The notes under the pieces: generated by a model
Databases searched by the model: none
Told to the model about the DNA's origin: nothing
What the model saw: only the letters and a program-made list of their open reading frames with translations
Shown: piece by piece, positions 12,130-23,480 of the stretch
How positions within the stretch are numbered: the first letter of the stretch is position 1
Layout of the letters: every line of letters begins with the position of its first letter
Position numbers and translations under genes: made by a program
Assembly (NCBI RefSeq): GCF_000516985.1
Contig: NW_006917100.1
Location: 857,490-921,489, forward strand
Length of the DNA stretch: 64,000 nucleotides
Direction: 5' to 3'
Source of the DNA: Pestalotiopsis fici W106-1
Taxonomy: Eukaryota; Ascomycota; Sordariomycetes; Amphisphaeriales; Sporocadaceae

Positions 12130-15100
12130 GTTGTTGGATGAAAGTGGGTTTTGCCGGTGTTGGCGTATGTAAAGTCTTGGCAATGATTGACTTGGGTATA
12201 TATAAGTGTGGTTGTGAAAAAGCGTTCCGGACGTTTATTCTTGAGAATGGTAAGTGTGCCTGAACCAGTCTGGCAGCAATGTCTAAAATATATGCAGTGG
12301 AAGAGAAGACCAAGGAATGACAGTCATTGTTCGAATAGACAAGAGAGTTGTGTAAAGCTTGGCCGACATCCTTAAGTATTTATCTTGTCTCCTTTCTTTC
12401 TTCAAGTCTTTGGGTTAGAAGAAAAGGTGGAACCTGTTGGAACAAAGAGCGCCTACTTCTTTGCAGGGTGCCAAGGGGTGCGCGGTATAGGAAACAAGGG
12501 GCCAATCACGGCAGCGGCTTGCTCTCAGGGGGCACTTAATAGGGACCATATTGAAACAAACGATCGCTAGAACGGCTGCTCAGTGGGGCTCAGGCACGCG
12601 GCGCATCGCCAAGATCGCTGCTTAACAGCCACCCATTAGAGGCCCGCCCCTAGCGCATCGTCGCAAGTCTTGAATCCCCACTGCCAACGATTGGCCCGGA
12701 GGCCTCGAGGCACCGCCTAGTCGGTGGCGCGCATCACAATGCAAATTGAACGACAGGCACGCAGCTGACGTGCCTGGCACACATCTTTTCCCAGCAATTG
12801 CCATTCGATGGGCAGTGCCATTCAAGAGGCAGGTGCTTGCACCCATGAGGCTAACCAACAGCGTGTTTCAACTGTCAATCTGGACTCTGGAAAAGCTGTG
12901 ATCCATGATGAGGATCTACAGAGTACAGCTCATCCCATGGATCTGTTTGGCGGCCTCTGTGGGATCGGGCCGGACCAACAGCCGGGTCAGGGATTAATCC
13001 ATTGTGATAGGTAATGGGCCTGCCACAACAGGAACATCAAAATAAAGCATCCCCGATGCGCCACAAGGTGGCTAGTGAGTGTGGCATTTTACGAGTGACG
13101 TAACGGGAAGCGACAGCAGGGCAAGGTCAGCTTTTGACACATGGATTCCATAAATGAAGACCACATTTGTGTTTTCTTTTACTATTAAGCAAAGCTTTGT
13201 TGCGTCAAGAAGCATTACCAAACCAATTTGCTGTCAGCGAAGTGTTATTCGCTTGAGCGCAGGAAAAAGCACGCTAAGGGTGTAGGAAAAGATCCTATTG
13301 GTCATCAGCAGTCAGAATCGTGAACACTAAATCCAGCTATTACATTCCAAACAACCCTTTTTTTGATTTAAAAAGGAAAAGAAAAAAAAAAGAACAAGGC
13401 TCGCTGCACATAAAGAAGAGCGAAGAAGAAACCATAGTAATCAACGATAGTCTTCTCCAATTAGTGGTTAAGAGTGTGTGTTGAGTAGGTAAGTAACTGC
13501 TAGTGGGGCTAAGCCTCATACTGCCGTGTTGCTTTACACCCGCTAACAAGAGAGACAAACTTGCCGCAAGCCAATATGGGGAAAAAAAAAAAAGAACAAA
13601 GAAAAGACAGGCTGTATAAGCTATAGAAAATGTATAGCATCGTAACTGATATCCAAATGGGGAAAAGAGGAGCCGGAAAAATTTATGACGCGTGGTATTC
13701 TAACGATGATGGCATCACGTAGCTACTTTCAACTTGCCAGTTTGGCCTTGAGCAGTCTGATTTCACTAGGTAAATATGGCTCTAGGCGGGAAGATATGAG
13801 CTGTATCGAATACTTTTGATAGGCAGGCGGTATTACTTCACCTTTGTCCGCGATCATAGACTATTTGCTCAGCTACCGACAACACTCCATGATGTACAAA
13901 GTATAAAATGCGTACTTTTGCAAATGCTGAAGGGCTTGTGATATTGACCAAGTTGCTTAGAATATGGTCAATATATAATGACAAAGGCTGCAAAACGCGT
14001 AACATGTCCGCGACAAGAGCCTGTTTATAAGCAGTCCATAGAGGGCCCGGGCATTTCCAATTCCATGCCACCTAGGATTTCGCCAAGAATACCTGTTCCT
14101 GGAACGTTGTGACTTGGCAAGGTGAGGCGGGAAGGGTTCATCGGAGATTTGTTCAGGCTACAGGCGTTTGAACTTATTTTTAACCCACGTGCATCTGACG
14201 ACCACTCATTCCTCCAATCACAGTGTTTCGTGGTAGAAGAAGTTCTCGGTTTGCTGCCGAGTACGATGCTCATACGAGATTTCGTCGGTATCAATGCAAG
14301 TAGGTATCCATAATAGCTCTTTTTTGCAGAAGCATCGATGCTGGATGCAGTGGAGAAGAGGAATACGTAGATCCCTGGCGCCATGATGGAGATTTAGCAT
14401 ATACGAAGTTTTGTTTGCAGGAAAGGCCTTTCAGTTGAATCGTCACTCCACCGGGGCAGCGATCAGGGTGGTCAATGACAACCATGAAATCTTTTGAGAG
14501 TACGCGAATCATTTCGAAGCCCGATAGCGGTGGAGGTTGACTTGAAAACAGTCTTGGGGTTTGTGCAGAGACCAATCGGAAGCTGTGCACCACTGGGCTT
14601 GGCATATTTGTAAGTGAGTGACTAAGATGCAGTTTGGCTGACACATTGGAAGCAAATGACCTCTTACCCCAGCTACATCATGTACACCCCGGACAATTCT
14701 ATGCAATATATTTATAAAAGATCATTGAGGCTGCCATGTTTCCCTGCATTAGTGAATTTTATTTCCATTAAGTCTAAAAGGAATCTGCCGAATAGTGCAA
14801 GGGGAGCCAATGGCAGGGCCTCGCTCGAGCGTGAGGCTGACGCGGCCATATAAGAGTCGTGGCTACAACATTGATAAGCGCCGCATGAATGAATTGAACC
14901 TGAGGTTGCATCCCGCCAACCGACGCCATGACACGGCCGCGCGCTACTCAACGATATACTTACCCGCTTGGGTTGCATTCCCATCGCAGAGCCTCCACGC
15001 TTTCACACGCGGCAAAAACGGTGATGGCTTCAAGGAAAAATGCACATGCAGAGGTGTGGGTCGCTGGGGACGGCGTTTGGGCGCACAACTCCATGAAAGC

Positions 15101-15421
15101 TGATCAATATATCGATTACATGCATCGGAGCGACTCCCGTGCTCACCGCAGAGCAGGACAAAGCAAGGAACGAAACGAGCACAACCGACGGCATTTCGGC
15201 AAACGGCCGTGCAAGTTTTGATCAAGGATGGGAACGAAGACGAGAATTATGATCAGGAAATATAAAAGGCCTCAAATACGACCGGACTTTGAAGAGCATA
15301 TTGCAAGCTCGACATCACAAAGACTCGATCCTAACAACACTCGCTTAGATCCTACAACAGCCGAGCCCAGCTGAACCGGCTTACCTTTCGTTTCTCTTTC
15401 CATCCAGATATATATCTCAAC
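12130..15421. other. 3.3-kb gene-poor interval
   Basis: This interval lies between the divergent LPMO and tyrosinase genes. Short frames on both strands (the longest about 120 codons near 14025-14384 on the minus strand) show no family signature or credible splicing. Two A-rich runs near 13380 and 13585 resemble each other. No tRNA, rRNA or transposon sequence was recognised. Untranslated or non-coding transcripts cannot be excluded. Confidence 0.45.
15261..15268 (+). promoter_or_regulatory. TATA box of tyrosinase gene
   Basis: TATAAAAG lies about 155 bp upstream of the tyrosinase ATG on the same strand. Position and sequence fit a strong regulated fungal promoter. Confidence 0.4.
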
Positions 15422-16615
15422 ATGCCTCGTCTCCTCAAGCTAGGAACTTCATTGCTTGGCCTCTCAGCCGCTGCCTCGGCCAGTCCTCATGGGCTTGCGA
15501 AGCGTGATGAGTGCGAGACCTTGAGACAGGTGAAAGCATGGTATTTGCCATTACACACACAATTACTTTGGTTATCACTAATCAGATGCCTAGGACGAAC
15601 TTTACTTCGACCGAAAAGTCGGCATATATAGATGCTGCATTGTGCTTGACCACTGCTGAGCCCACGATTGGCCTCGGCGATTCGGCTACAGTGTGGCAGG
15701 AGATGCAGTACGCGCACATTGGCCAAGTCACCTGGATTCACAATGTCGTAAGCTGGGCCCAAGTCCAGACGGTCAATGAATTCAATATAATTAATCACTT
15801 CCCCAGGGCCAATTCCTTCCATGGCACCGGTACTTCGTCACCGTCCACGCCAACTTCCTGCGTGATCTGTGCGGCTACGAAGGTCCTCTCGCGTGAGTCA
15901 AACATTCTATGCGCGCTTTTTGAATATTCTCTATTGACACAACAACAGTTATTGGGACGAGAGTGCCGATGCTCAGCTCACGGACCTCACGGATGCCGAA
16001 ATCTTCCAAGCGGATGCCTTTGGTGGTGACGGCGTTGGGTCGTCAAAGTGCATCGAAGACGGGCCCTTTGTGGACACCGTTCTTCATCCCGTAAACACCA
16101 CCGGTAGCGGTGGAAACAGCTCCGCGACAAACGGCAACACCTGCATCTGGCGCTCCCTCTCGCTTAACAGCTTGGATCGCTCTTCCTATGTCAATGTCGA
16201 GACGTGCCTCGAAAAAGACACGTGGGAGGGTGCCTGGAACTGCATCGAGGGTTCCCCACACGGAGGCGGCCACGGAGGCGTCGGCGGTGTCATGCTCAAC
16301 GTGGCCAACAGCCCTGGCGACCCCCTCTTCTTCCTGCACCACTCTTTTATCGACTTGCTCTGGTGGCGCTGGCAGTCCGCCGACCTCGATACCCGCCTGA
16401 CCGAGATTAGCGGCATCAACTCGCAGTCTCAGTCGTCGTGTGACCGTCAAGGCCTTCCCTGCGCCGGGCCCGAGATTCTCGACTATGACGGCGATGATGG
16501 CAACCAGACGACGCTGAACCACGTCCTTTGGATGATGGATCTCAGCCCCAATGTCACTGTCGCCGACGTCATGAACACCAACAGCAGTTCAGTGTGCCTT
16601 GAGTATATTTGGTAA
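15422..16615 (+). CDS. Secreted short tyrosinase (type 3 copper oxidase)
   Basis: Four exons: 15422-15529, 15586-15747, 15807-15892 and 15949-16615 (340 aa). All junctions are GT-AG with introns of 56-59 bp. Residues 1-20 form a signal peptide, followed by a dibasic Lys-Arg at 27-28. The copper A site has His80, His88 and His97, the last in GQFLPWHRYF. Copper B has His223 and His227 (HGGGH) with the His249-His250 pair in DPLFFLHHSFIDLLWWRW. All six copper ligands can therefore be assigned. Tyrosinases hydroxylate monophenols and oxidise diphenols to quinones, in melanin or pigment formation or in modifying phenolic metabolites. It is about 340 aa and lacks the long C-terminal shielding domain of larger fungal tyrosinases, like the short secreted class. 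Monophenolase versus catechol-oxidase activity cannot be decided from sequence. Confidence 0.9.
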
Positions 16616-17029
16616 TTGTCTTCAATGGCCGCATTATTGCAAGAGAGACAATAATACCTTGATGTCATGTTTTGTTTTCGGGTCAGGCGGTGGGCATTAC
16701 ATGTCGGCGGCATATCCCAATGTAGTTTCAGGAAGAGCTTGATGGGTCTCGACGGGTCTTGACCTCGAAAGAGGACCCTAATCTCTAATTTTCTCAACTG
16801 TATATAGTTTTAGCAATTGAATTGTCCCTATTGTCTTGTATAATATCCAGCACTCTTACATGTTGGGCTGTGCATGCTTTTCTTGCGAGTCGAGTGGTGT
16901 CTGCCCTCGGTATGAGCTCGATTGGTTGTATAAGCGACTCCAGAATGAGAAAACGTGAAACGTATTAATAGATACTGATCGATGCCCACAAAAACGAGGG
17001 TGATTGGTTGATTTATTGAAACCAATTTG
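16616..17029. other. intergenic, convergent 3' ends
   Basis: A 414-bp spacer between the tail-to-tail tyrosinase and 2EXR genes. Nothing else was seen. Confidence 0.5.
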
Positions 17030-17971
17030 TCATCTTTTCATAGCATAAACAGGCAGAAAGACATAGGTCTTAGCGCAGTCGTATATGGAGTGCTTGTCCC
17101 CAGTCCGGATATCCCCAACACTTTTCTCGCGAAGCCATTCACGCAGACATTCGAAGCGAGGGGCCAATTGGTACACGAGTGGTTGCAGAATCTTGCGAAG
17201 TCGCTTGAACATGGCCGTATCGCCAAGGTATCCGTCAGACTTGAACCGAATGCGCTCCAGATCAATATCATAGTACAGGTGCCCTCCAGGGGCCGGTTGG
17301 AGGCGCCACCGACCAGACAATGCGTCGTTGACACTTTTAGGCGCGCCCCGGACGATAACGTGCAAGTTTTGTATATCATGAAAATAGCCGCCTACCACGT
17401 CGGAAAAGTCCTCTTCGGCGTTCCAGAGGACGTTGAAGTCGACGGCAGTGCGATAGTTGTACCCAAAGGGCTGGGGATTGAAATCGATCATATCATCATC
17501 CAGCGTACGGGAATCCTGTTCGGAGAGGAAATCAAGCCATCTCTCGGGCGCAACATATATAATGTCGGAGGCAGGATCAAAGAGACGCTGGAAGGACCAG
17601 TGCTGGGGATCATCGCATGCCGCCTCGGGTGCCCTGTCATTGTGACGCCACACTCGGTAGGGTGGGTCGCGCAGCCAGGCCCGCGCGACGGCATGAGACT
17701 CGCGATTGACGAGAATCGCGGGGATCTCGAGGCGTGCACCGCTGCGTAGTAACTCGTGTCGGAAATACATTTCCACGTTGGCAGTGGGGTCTGAGCGATT
17801 GAAACGAGCATCGCCATCATCAATCTTGCGATGTTCCCAGAGCCCAGTGATGTAAGGGTACAACGCTGGCTCAATGCTCGGCAAACTGTGCTTCCAGACT
17901 AGCATCCGCAGCTCGGGAGGAAGCTTTCCGAATTGCGGGAATGAAGAAGGGTCAGTGGTAGCTTCCGACAT
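17030..17971 (-). CDS. 2EXR-domain protein of unknown function
   Basis: An intronless gene of 313 residues with the ATG at 17971. The N-terminus, FPQFGKLPPELRMLVWKHSLP, is the signature of the fungal 2EXR domain (PF20150), an F-box-like motif with a double E-x-R pattern. It is found in large lineage-expanded families in Pezizomycotina. The rest has the usual pattern for such proteins, including NRESHAVARAWL and a D-rich region near 165-200. No membrane segment or signal peptide. Biochemical function is unknown for the family; a protein-interaction role is only inference. It faces the tyrosinase gene tail to tail. Confidence 0.8.
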   Translation of the reverse strand: MSEATTDPSSFPQFGKLPPELRMLVWKHSLPSIEPALYPYITGLWEHRKIDDGDARFNRSDPTANVEMYFRHELLRSGARLEIPAILVNRESHAVARAWLRDPPYRVWRHNDRAPEAACDDPQHWSFQRLFDPASDIIYVAPERWLDFLSEQDSRTLDDDMIDFNPQPFGYNYRTAVDFNVLWNAEEDFSDVVGGYFHDIQNLHVIVRGAPKSVNDALSGRWRLQPAPGGHLYYDIDLERIRFKSDGYLGDTAMFKRLRKILQPLVYQLAPRFECLREWLREKSVGDIRTGDKHSIYDCAKTYVFLPVYAMKR

Positions 17972-20900
17972 GATTCATTCAGTTTAATGGATGAAGATTG
18001 TAATGAGAGAAGACGAGGAATGTGATATTGAGCCTGCGCAGGCCAGAGGTCGACCCCCGTGTCAGATCTTGTGATGACGGTTTGCCGCAGCTTTTCCCTG
18101 TGGGATCAATTGCGCATTTAGGACAAGATGCGCGGTGCCCCACTCTTCTTTGTCCGATTCTCCAAATCCAAGTGTCCGAAAGCATGCCTCTCCTTCAGTT
18201 GGTCCGTCCCTACCTAGTCAAGTCGAGGAGAAATCGGACAACGTAGGCCATCTCCTGCAACAATTCATCTATCTCCCTAGGGCTCGTCAAAGTTGATCCT
18301 ATCGATGAGGCAAAAGACGGTCTCGGGTCTCTTCATCTGTCGCAGAATCGAACAAAGACGTGAGAAAATGCCTCCAGCTTGCCATTGTCCATCGTGCTGG
18401 CCGAATCATCACTGATGAAGCTGAGATTAAATCGCAGTTGTTGCAGAAGCTGGATAAGTAGGCTCATAATTAGCGTTCGAGCCTGGTACGGGGGTATGTA
18501 CCTTGATGTAGGCAGTCATAATGGAAGAAAAGAACACTACAGCCTCTCCCGTCATGCTGGTGGAATGGACTTGTTGATATTCCATGTATAATAACCAACA
18601 ATATCTTTGATTGTTCTCAGCATTGTGATTCAGAGTCTCGTGTTTCCATCGGCAGCCGTACGTCTAGTAGAGTACATCTCAATATAACTTTATACACCTG
18701 GTCAAACTGTTTTTAATTGTATTCAACCCCCGTAAACTTAGTCGCAGACTTTCTTGTATAAGGACGTGTCAAGGTGGACGTACGTGATATAAAAATGTCA
18801 AAATTCTGAAAATGGGTTTGTGTGGTCGGTGTCTGGGACAAGGCTGGACATCCATTCTACAAGATCTACATTACCTTCCATGAACTCTGTCATTCGAAGC
18901 GCCTTTTTCTCAGGATATATCTCTCCAGCATCGATGAGGACTTTTAGAACTTTGAAGAAGTCGCCTACGTTAATCAAAGCTTCATCGCCTATTTCAAGCA
19001 ATCATAAGGTGCCGACTTTGGTCCTCGAGCTCGTGAGAATCTGTGGCGGGTTGACAGATTTAGTGTATCCAAGATTTCCAACACCCTCACTTCCAGACCT
19101 GCAATTCATGATGATCCAGTGCCGCCTCCACGCAACCACGAAGCGCTGAATGCAAGTCAGTTCTAGAACCGGTACACTCCCATAAGGCAGTTGTATGGAT
19201 CTCTTTCGCCGCAGAACTATCCCGAGCCTTACGGTCACAGCGGCCAAGCACCATGGGGTCCTTTGCCTCCAGAGAAGTATGACTATCGCGATGTTCCCAG
19301 GGAGGGCACGAGCCACGATCCATCGGAGGATGCCCCTGTCCAGTCAACGAGTCTGGGCTTTCGAAGTGAAGAATGCAATGTTCCCCTGTACTTTCTCGCC
19401 ACCGACTGTCTCTACTCAATGGTCTGGCTAGAGCGGAATGGCTGCAACTGCAAAGGTCAAGCCCCTACTCCGCATGGCACGGGTCACAATCAAGGCGATC
19501 GCCGTGCTACTAGTCTTTCATCATTACCACGTACAGACTAGACATGGATAGACAGCAATAAAACAGATTGTATTCTCAGAAACGGACACATTTGTGACAT
19601 TGGGCTAGGCAAATGAGGCAGTGTCAAGGATACTGTTGTGGTTTTCGCATGAATAAGATGTTCTTAGACTATAATCACTTTGTGGCGTAATATTATTCTG
19701 TGTGTGCATGAATCTTGGAAATGACACGCTTCGAGTTTCATTCTTTGCTAGTTTTCTTGCCTGCCACCACTCTCTTTTGGCAGTTGGTGCTAGCATCAAT
19801 GTGATCAAAGTGCGGAGTTGGGAATGCAGAGTGTGCTAGTCAAGGCGGCGGCGGCAACGTGAAGCGTTATTGAGCGTTTCTGGCAAAGATGGGAGAGAAA
19901 GCCGGTTCCCTCTTAGTTACACAGTAAATAGCTATAATGGCCTCAACACGTTCTATGCACTTTGTAGTCCCTCGTCGTTGCCACAACCATTGATTAATGG
20001 TCCACGCCAGCATCGTTCTAGCGGGCAACGTCGTCTTGTAGCTGCCGGCACCAAATTTGAGTCGGTAGCGGACGGGACAGGTCCGCAAAGGGACCGGGTA
20101 AGATACCAAAGACAAAGACCCAAAAAAGTCACAACTAAGTGGTCAATGGCTACCACTTGAATAGGTAAGTATGTACATAATTGTATACTAGCCAGGCCGT
20201 TGAACAAGCCATCATTTGAGATGAAGTGCATTCACTGGCTTGGGACTGGTCAATCGGCAATGCAGCAATTTGTTTTCCAGAATAGGAGACCGCTAGCACC
20301 GATGCCAATCCCATCAATAAGGTTTGACCGATGTATGCTGGTAGTATGAACTAAAAACTGTCACTAAAAGTGCCTGATCCGCCTCGTCGGGATTGTGGAT
20401 ATCGAGTCAATGCTTTCATGATTTTTAACTGAATGATGATGCCAACGTGCTTCTGTTGCCCTCGTTCCAGACAAATGCATCACGGTTGGAACTGGAATCT
20501 GTCGGATTGCTGATTACGCAATACTTGGATCGAGAGGATCTTGATGCTCTTTTCTCTCCAGGTTGTCCGCACTTGAAGGGGGATAACCGCTTCTCACTAA
20601 AATTGTATACAACTAGTAAACGTTGATGGCTTTCATGATCCACTATCCTTAGTATAGCAGCACAAAACAGGGGGTAAAGTTTCCACTAAGACGCGTATGC
20701 ACTAGGTTAGGGTAACGGGAGAGGCCAAGGACTAGAATTCCATGTCAAGTGAAATACAAGATTTATTAAAATGAAGATCGACCCCAGGTTTGATGGAAAT
20801 CTTAAGTTTCCGGATCAATCATGGCATTCTCTTTTTCAGCCACAGCTTTTCCCATACCAGTCAAGGATGGACACTGGCCAAAGGGACCCGGGCTGGCTGC

Positions 20901-21310
20901 CGGATACTGACTCGGCTCCCCCGCTGGCACCAAAATCGGACGACACTGCGCCAGGATATCCTAGAGATCGACCCCATGCAACGTCTCCCCCACTCGGAGA
21001 TCTTCAGTGTACGGGATCTTCGCAGTGCATATCCGAGGACCCACAAGCCGTGATCGACTGCCCAGATTGGAGGAATACCTTGCGAGGATGACTGATCAGA
21101 AAATGTGTAGCGAAAAGCTACCATGAGGTCAACAAGTTTGACTCGTAATGGTACCATTGTATAGCATAATAGAAAGTACTTTAGTTTAGGAGAATATGCT
21201 CTGCGGTAGTCTTGGGGTTATAAGTCCTGGAGAGCCAGCATGCATTACCGGGACTCGCCATGCATCCTTCCCTACTAACATCGGGATATATCCCCTGACA
21301 TTCTTTCAAC
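17972..21310. other. 3.3-kb interval without a supportable gene
   Basis: Several short frames occur. The most protein-like is a minus-strand frame at 18798-19001 (about 65 codons, containing LKVLIDAGEIYPEKKAL), which could be a relic of an ankyrin-type or other helical repeat. A second is a plus-strand frame at 19191-19541 with a Pro/Tyr-rich start. Neither has an ATG-led or spliced extension that I could defend. No tRNA or transposon was recognised. Confidence 0.4.
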
Positions 21311-22808
21311 ATGGCTCTTGGAGGAAAGGGACCGACTGTCATTGTGATCCTGGCGCTTGAGACGGCAGTTGCTGGTCTCTGCGTTGGGGGTCGTTATTAT
21401 ACCCGCCGCGTTCTCAAGGCTGGTGGTGGCGATGACGATGTCGTGCTCATAGCCAGCTGGGTAAGTCATACACTCAACGATGACTATCATGACCTTTAGA
21501 GGTTCCCTCTTAGGCATATAATGGATGTCTTTCTGATTTGGTTTTCGCTTGCAGGTCTTCATGCTGGTTTTCGCCATTTTGTTCATCATCAGCTCGTTAT
21601 ATGGATTCGGTCAGCACAATACGGATCTCGACAAAGACGATATCAAGCTGGCAACATTGTATGAGCTTTGTGGGCAATCTGCAATTGCCATTGCTATGGG
21701 TCTTAGCAAGTGTGGTGTGGCTTTGTTCCTTTCACGTATTGCCAATGTTAAATGGTGAGCACCCTTTACTACTTTTTCATACTCAATCTTTTCCTGTCCT
21801 GTGGGCTAGATCGTATGATTAAATGACATTACCTGAATCCCTCTCTTGTTTCAAGTCTAACCAATTTCTTCTAATTTAGGCAAAAATGGGTTCTTTGGGG
21901 ATGGATGTTTACCATCATGTTCCTCTCCATATTTCTCGCCATCTCAGTATTTGCTCAGTGCTATCCCACTCAGAGCTTGTGGGATGCCAATGTGAAGTCA
22001 CAAGGTTGTTCAATAAACCTGACGATCTTAGCATTCGTCATGTGCTGTGAGTGAAATCCGCTCACGTTTCTTGCTTCATACTAATTTCCTGTCCAAAGCC
22101 TTTTCTGCCGCGATGGATTTCTTTCTGGCCTTTTGCCCCTACTATATTCTTAAGGATCTAAATATGAATCCTAAAGAACGATGGACTATTATTATTTCAC
22201 TATCACTCGGCGCCATGTAAGTTGGGTTATATGGACTTCATGCATGCAGTTATTGACACCGTCTTTCAAGTGCAGGAATTTTTGGTATTGTTCGAACAGC
22301 CGGTCTAAGCGCAATCTCCAATACCGCTGACTATTTACGCAAGTCGCCATTAGCTCTACAAAAAGACATTTCTGCTGACAGTTCGACAGACGCCACCGCT
22401 GATTCGGTCATGTTCTCCTCCACAGAGCTGGCCTTGACTCTCATCTGCGTCTCCCTTCCCGTGTTCCGACCCCTATTCAAGCGACTCGCAAGCACCCGTT
22501 CATCGAAACGATCACCCCTCGACGGCCACTCCCACCAAGGTAGCTCCAGAGGTCTAGGCACCGTCAGTCGAGTCTGGAAGGCATCCAATGGCCGTTCCAA
22601 ATCGCGCGAAAATGAATACGGCATGCAAAGCATAGCAGAAGCGGGGGTTGGCGGAGTAGCGGATCAATCCGACGAAGAGGGGAATGAATCTGCGTGGAAG
22701 GACAGTGCCAGCGACAGGAGCATTCTTGCCGAGAAGCAGGGAATTTCCCGCAAGCAAGAGTTCAGTGTCAGCTACGAGGAGCGAGGCCAACGACCAGGGC
22801 CGCAATAA
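21311..22808 (+). CDS. Fungal rhodopsin-domain integral membrane protein
   Basis: Five exons: 21311-21460, 21555-21754, 21880-22046, 22099-22216 and 22271-22808 (390 aa). Introns are 94, 125, 52 and 54 bp. For the last intron I chose the acceptor TTTCAAG at 22270 over the nearby TGCAG because only it restores GAIAGIFGIVRTAGLS. Seven hydrophobic segments lie in the first ~260 residues. The pattern (GRYYTRR..., DDDVVLIASW, LYGFGQH, CGVALFLSRI, FAQCYPTQSLWD, SAAMDFFLAFCPYYIL, GIVRTA) is that of the fungal rhodopsin domain family (PF20684, SAT4-like). The C-terminus (about 280-390) is hydrophilic, Ser/Arg-rich and probably cytoplasmic. Despite the name, no retinal-binding lysine motif is apparent. 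Function is unknown; some relatives sit in metabolite clusters or sense surfaces. Confidence 0.87.
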
Positions 22809-23480
22809 CGCAATGGGGTAATTCTAAATACATAACCACATCGCCTGAAGAGGGGCAATCGTCTTAGAAACAATGCTGCAGCAAACAGATGGCTTCTTTT
22901 CTAACATATCGTACTTTTCGAATCCGGGAAACACTTTACTGTACATATATATTTACATTTACAGCTACCACAACTTCATGTAACATTATTTCTTGACAAA
23001 AAGCTCAGTGGACGCTTTATATCATTTGAGAATGAACCTGTTGTAAAATAAATGCGTGAAAATGGTTAGGCTTGTAGGTTGAGCGATATTGAAAGCATTG
23101 CACGGACAACAAGTCCAGACATGCCACCATTACACTGTTTGTCTCGTGTTTTACAAAGTATGAGGTACCTGCCTAGTGAAATGTACAGCGACAAATGATA
23201 TCTGAACGCGAACTTGAGCGTCAGGTGCATGGTCACTTGGTCTTGGTGCCGGCGGTCTTGGGCCAATGTGAAGTACTAACTTCCAATATCACACATGCGG
23301 CAACAGTCATGGAACAACTAGTAACGCGCCATCTCATCTTGACCAACCTGCATCAGTTCAAATGACAAGTTAAATGTGCCTACATAAAACCGAATCGCTG
23401 CATTAAGTCCATGACAAGGCGAACATTCCTATTGCTCAGTGACGGATCCCGTGAGGCTCTGCGATTGTAGTGCAGTGTCG
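22809..23480. other. intergenic, convergent 3' ends
   Basis: A 672-bp spacer between the rhodopsin-domain gene and the NLR-like gene. Nothing recognisable was seen. Confidence 0.5.

Noticed and set aside
14025..14384. Minus-strand frame of about 120 codons in the 12-15 kb gap
   Set aside because: No conserved motif, no credible splicing to extend it, and overlapping frames of similar length on both strands.
17027..17749. 240-codon plus-strand frame opposite the 2EXR gene
   Set aside because: It is antisense to a gene with a clear domain signature; its own sequence has no recognisable domain.
18798..19001. Protein-like minus-strand frame containing LKVLIDAGEIYPEKKAL
   Set aside because: About 65 codons, no ATG, stop directly upstream and no splice partner found. 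At most a relic, so mentioned only under the interval.
19191..19541. Pro/Tyr-rich plus-strand frame
   Set aside because: Low complexity at the start, then unstructured; no homology pattern recognised and no exon partner.
20771..21091. Overlapping frames on both strands near 20.8-21.1 kb
   Set aside because: None has a domain or splice support. They lie just upstream of the rhodopsin-domain gene and are probably promoter or UTR.
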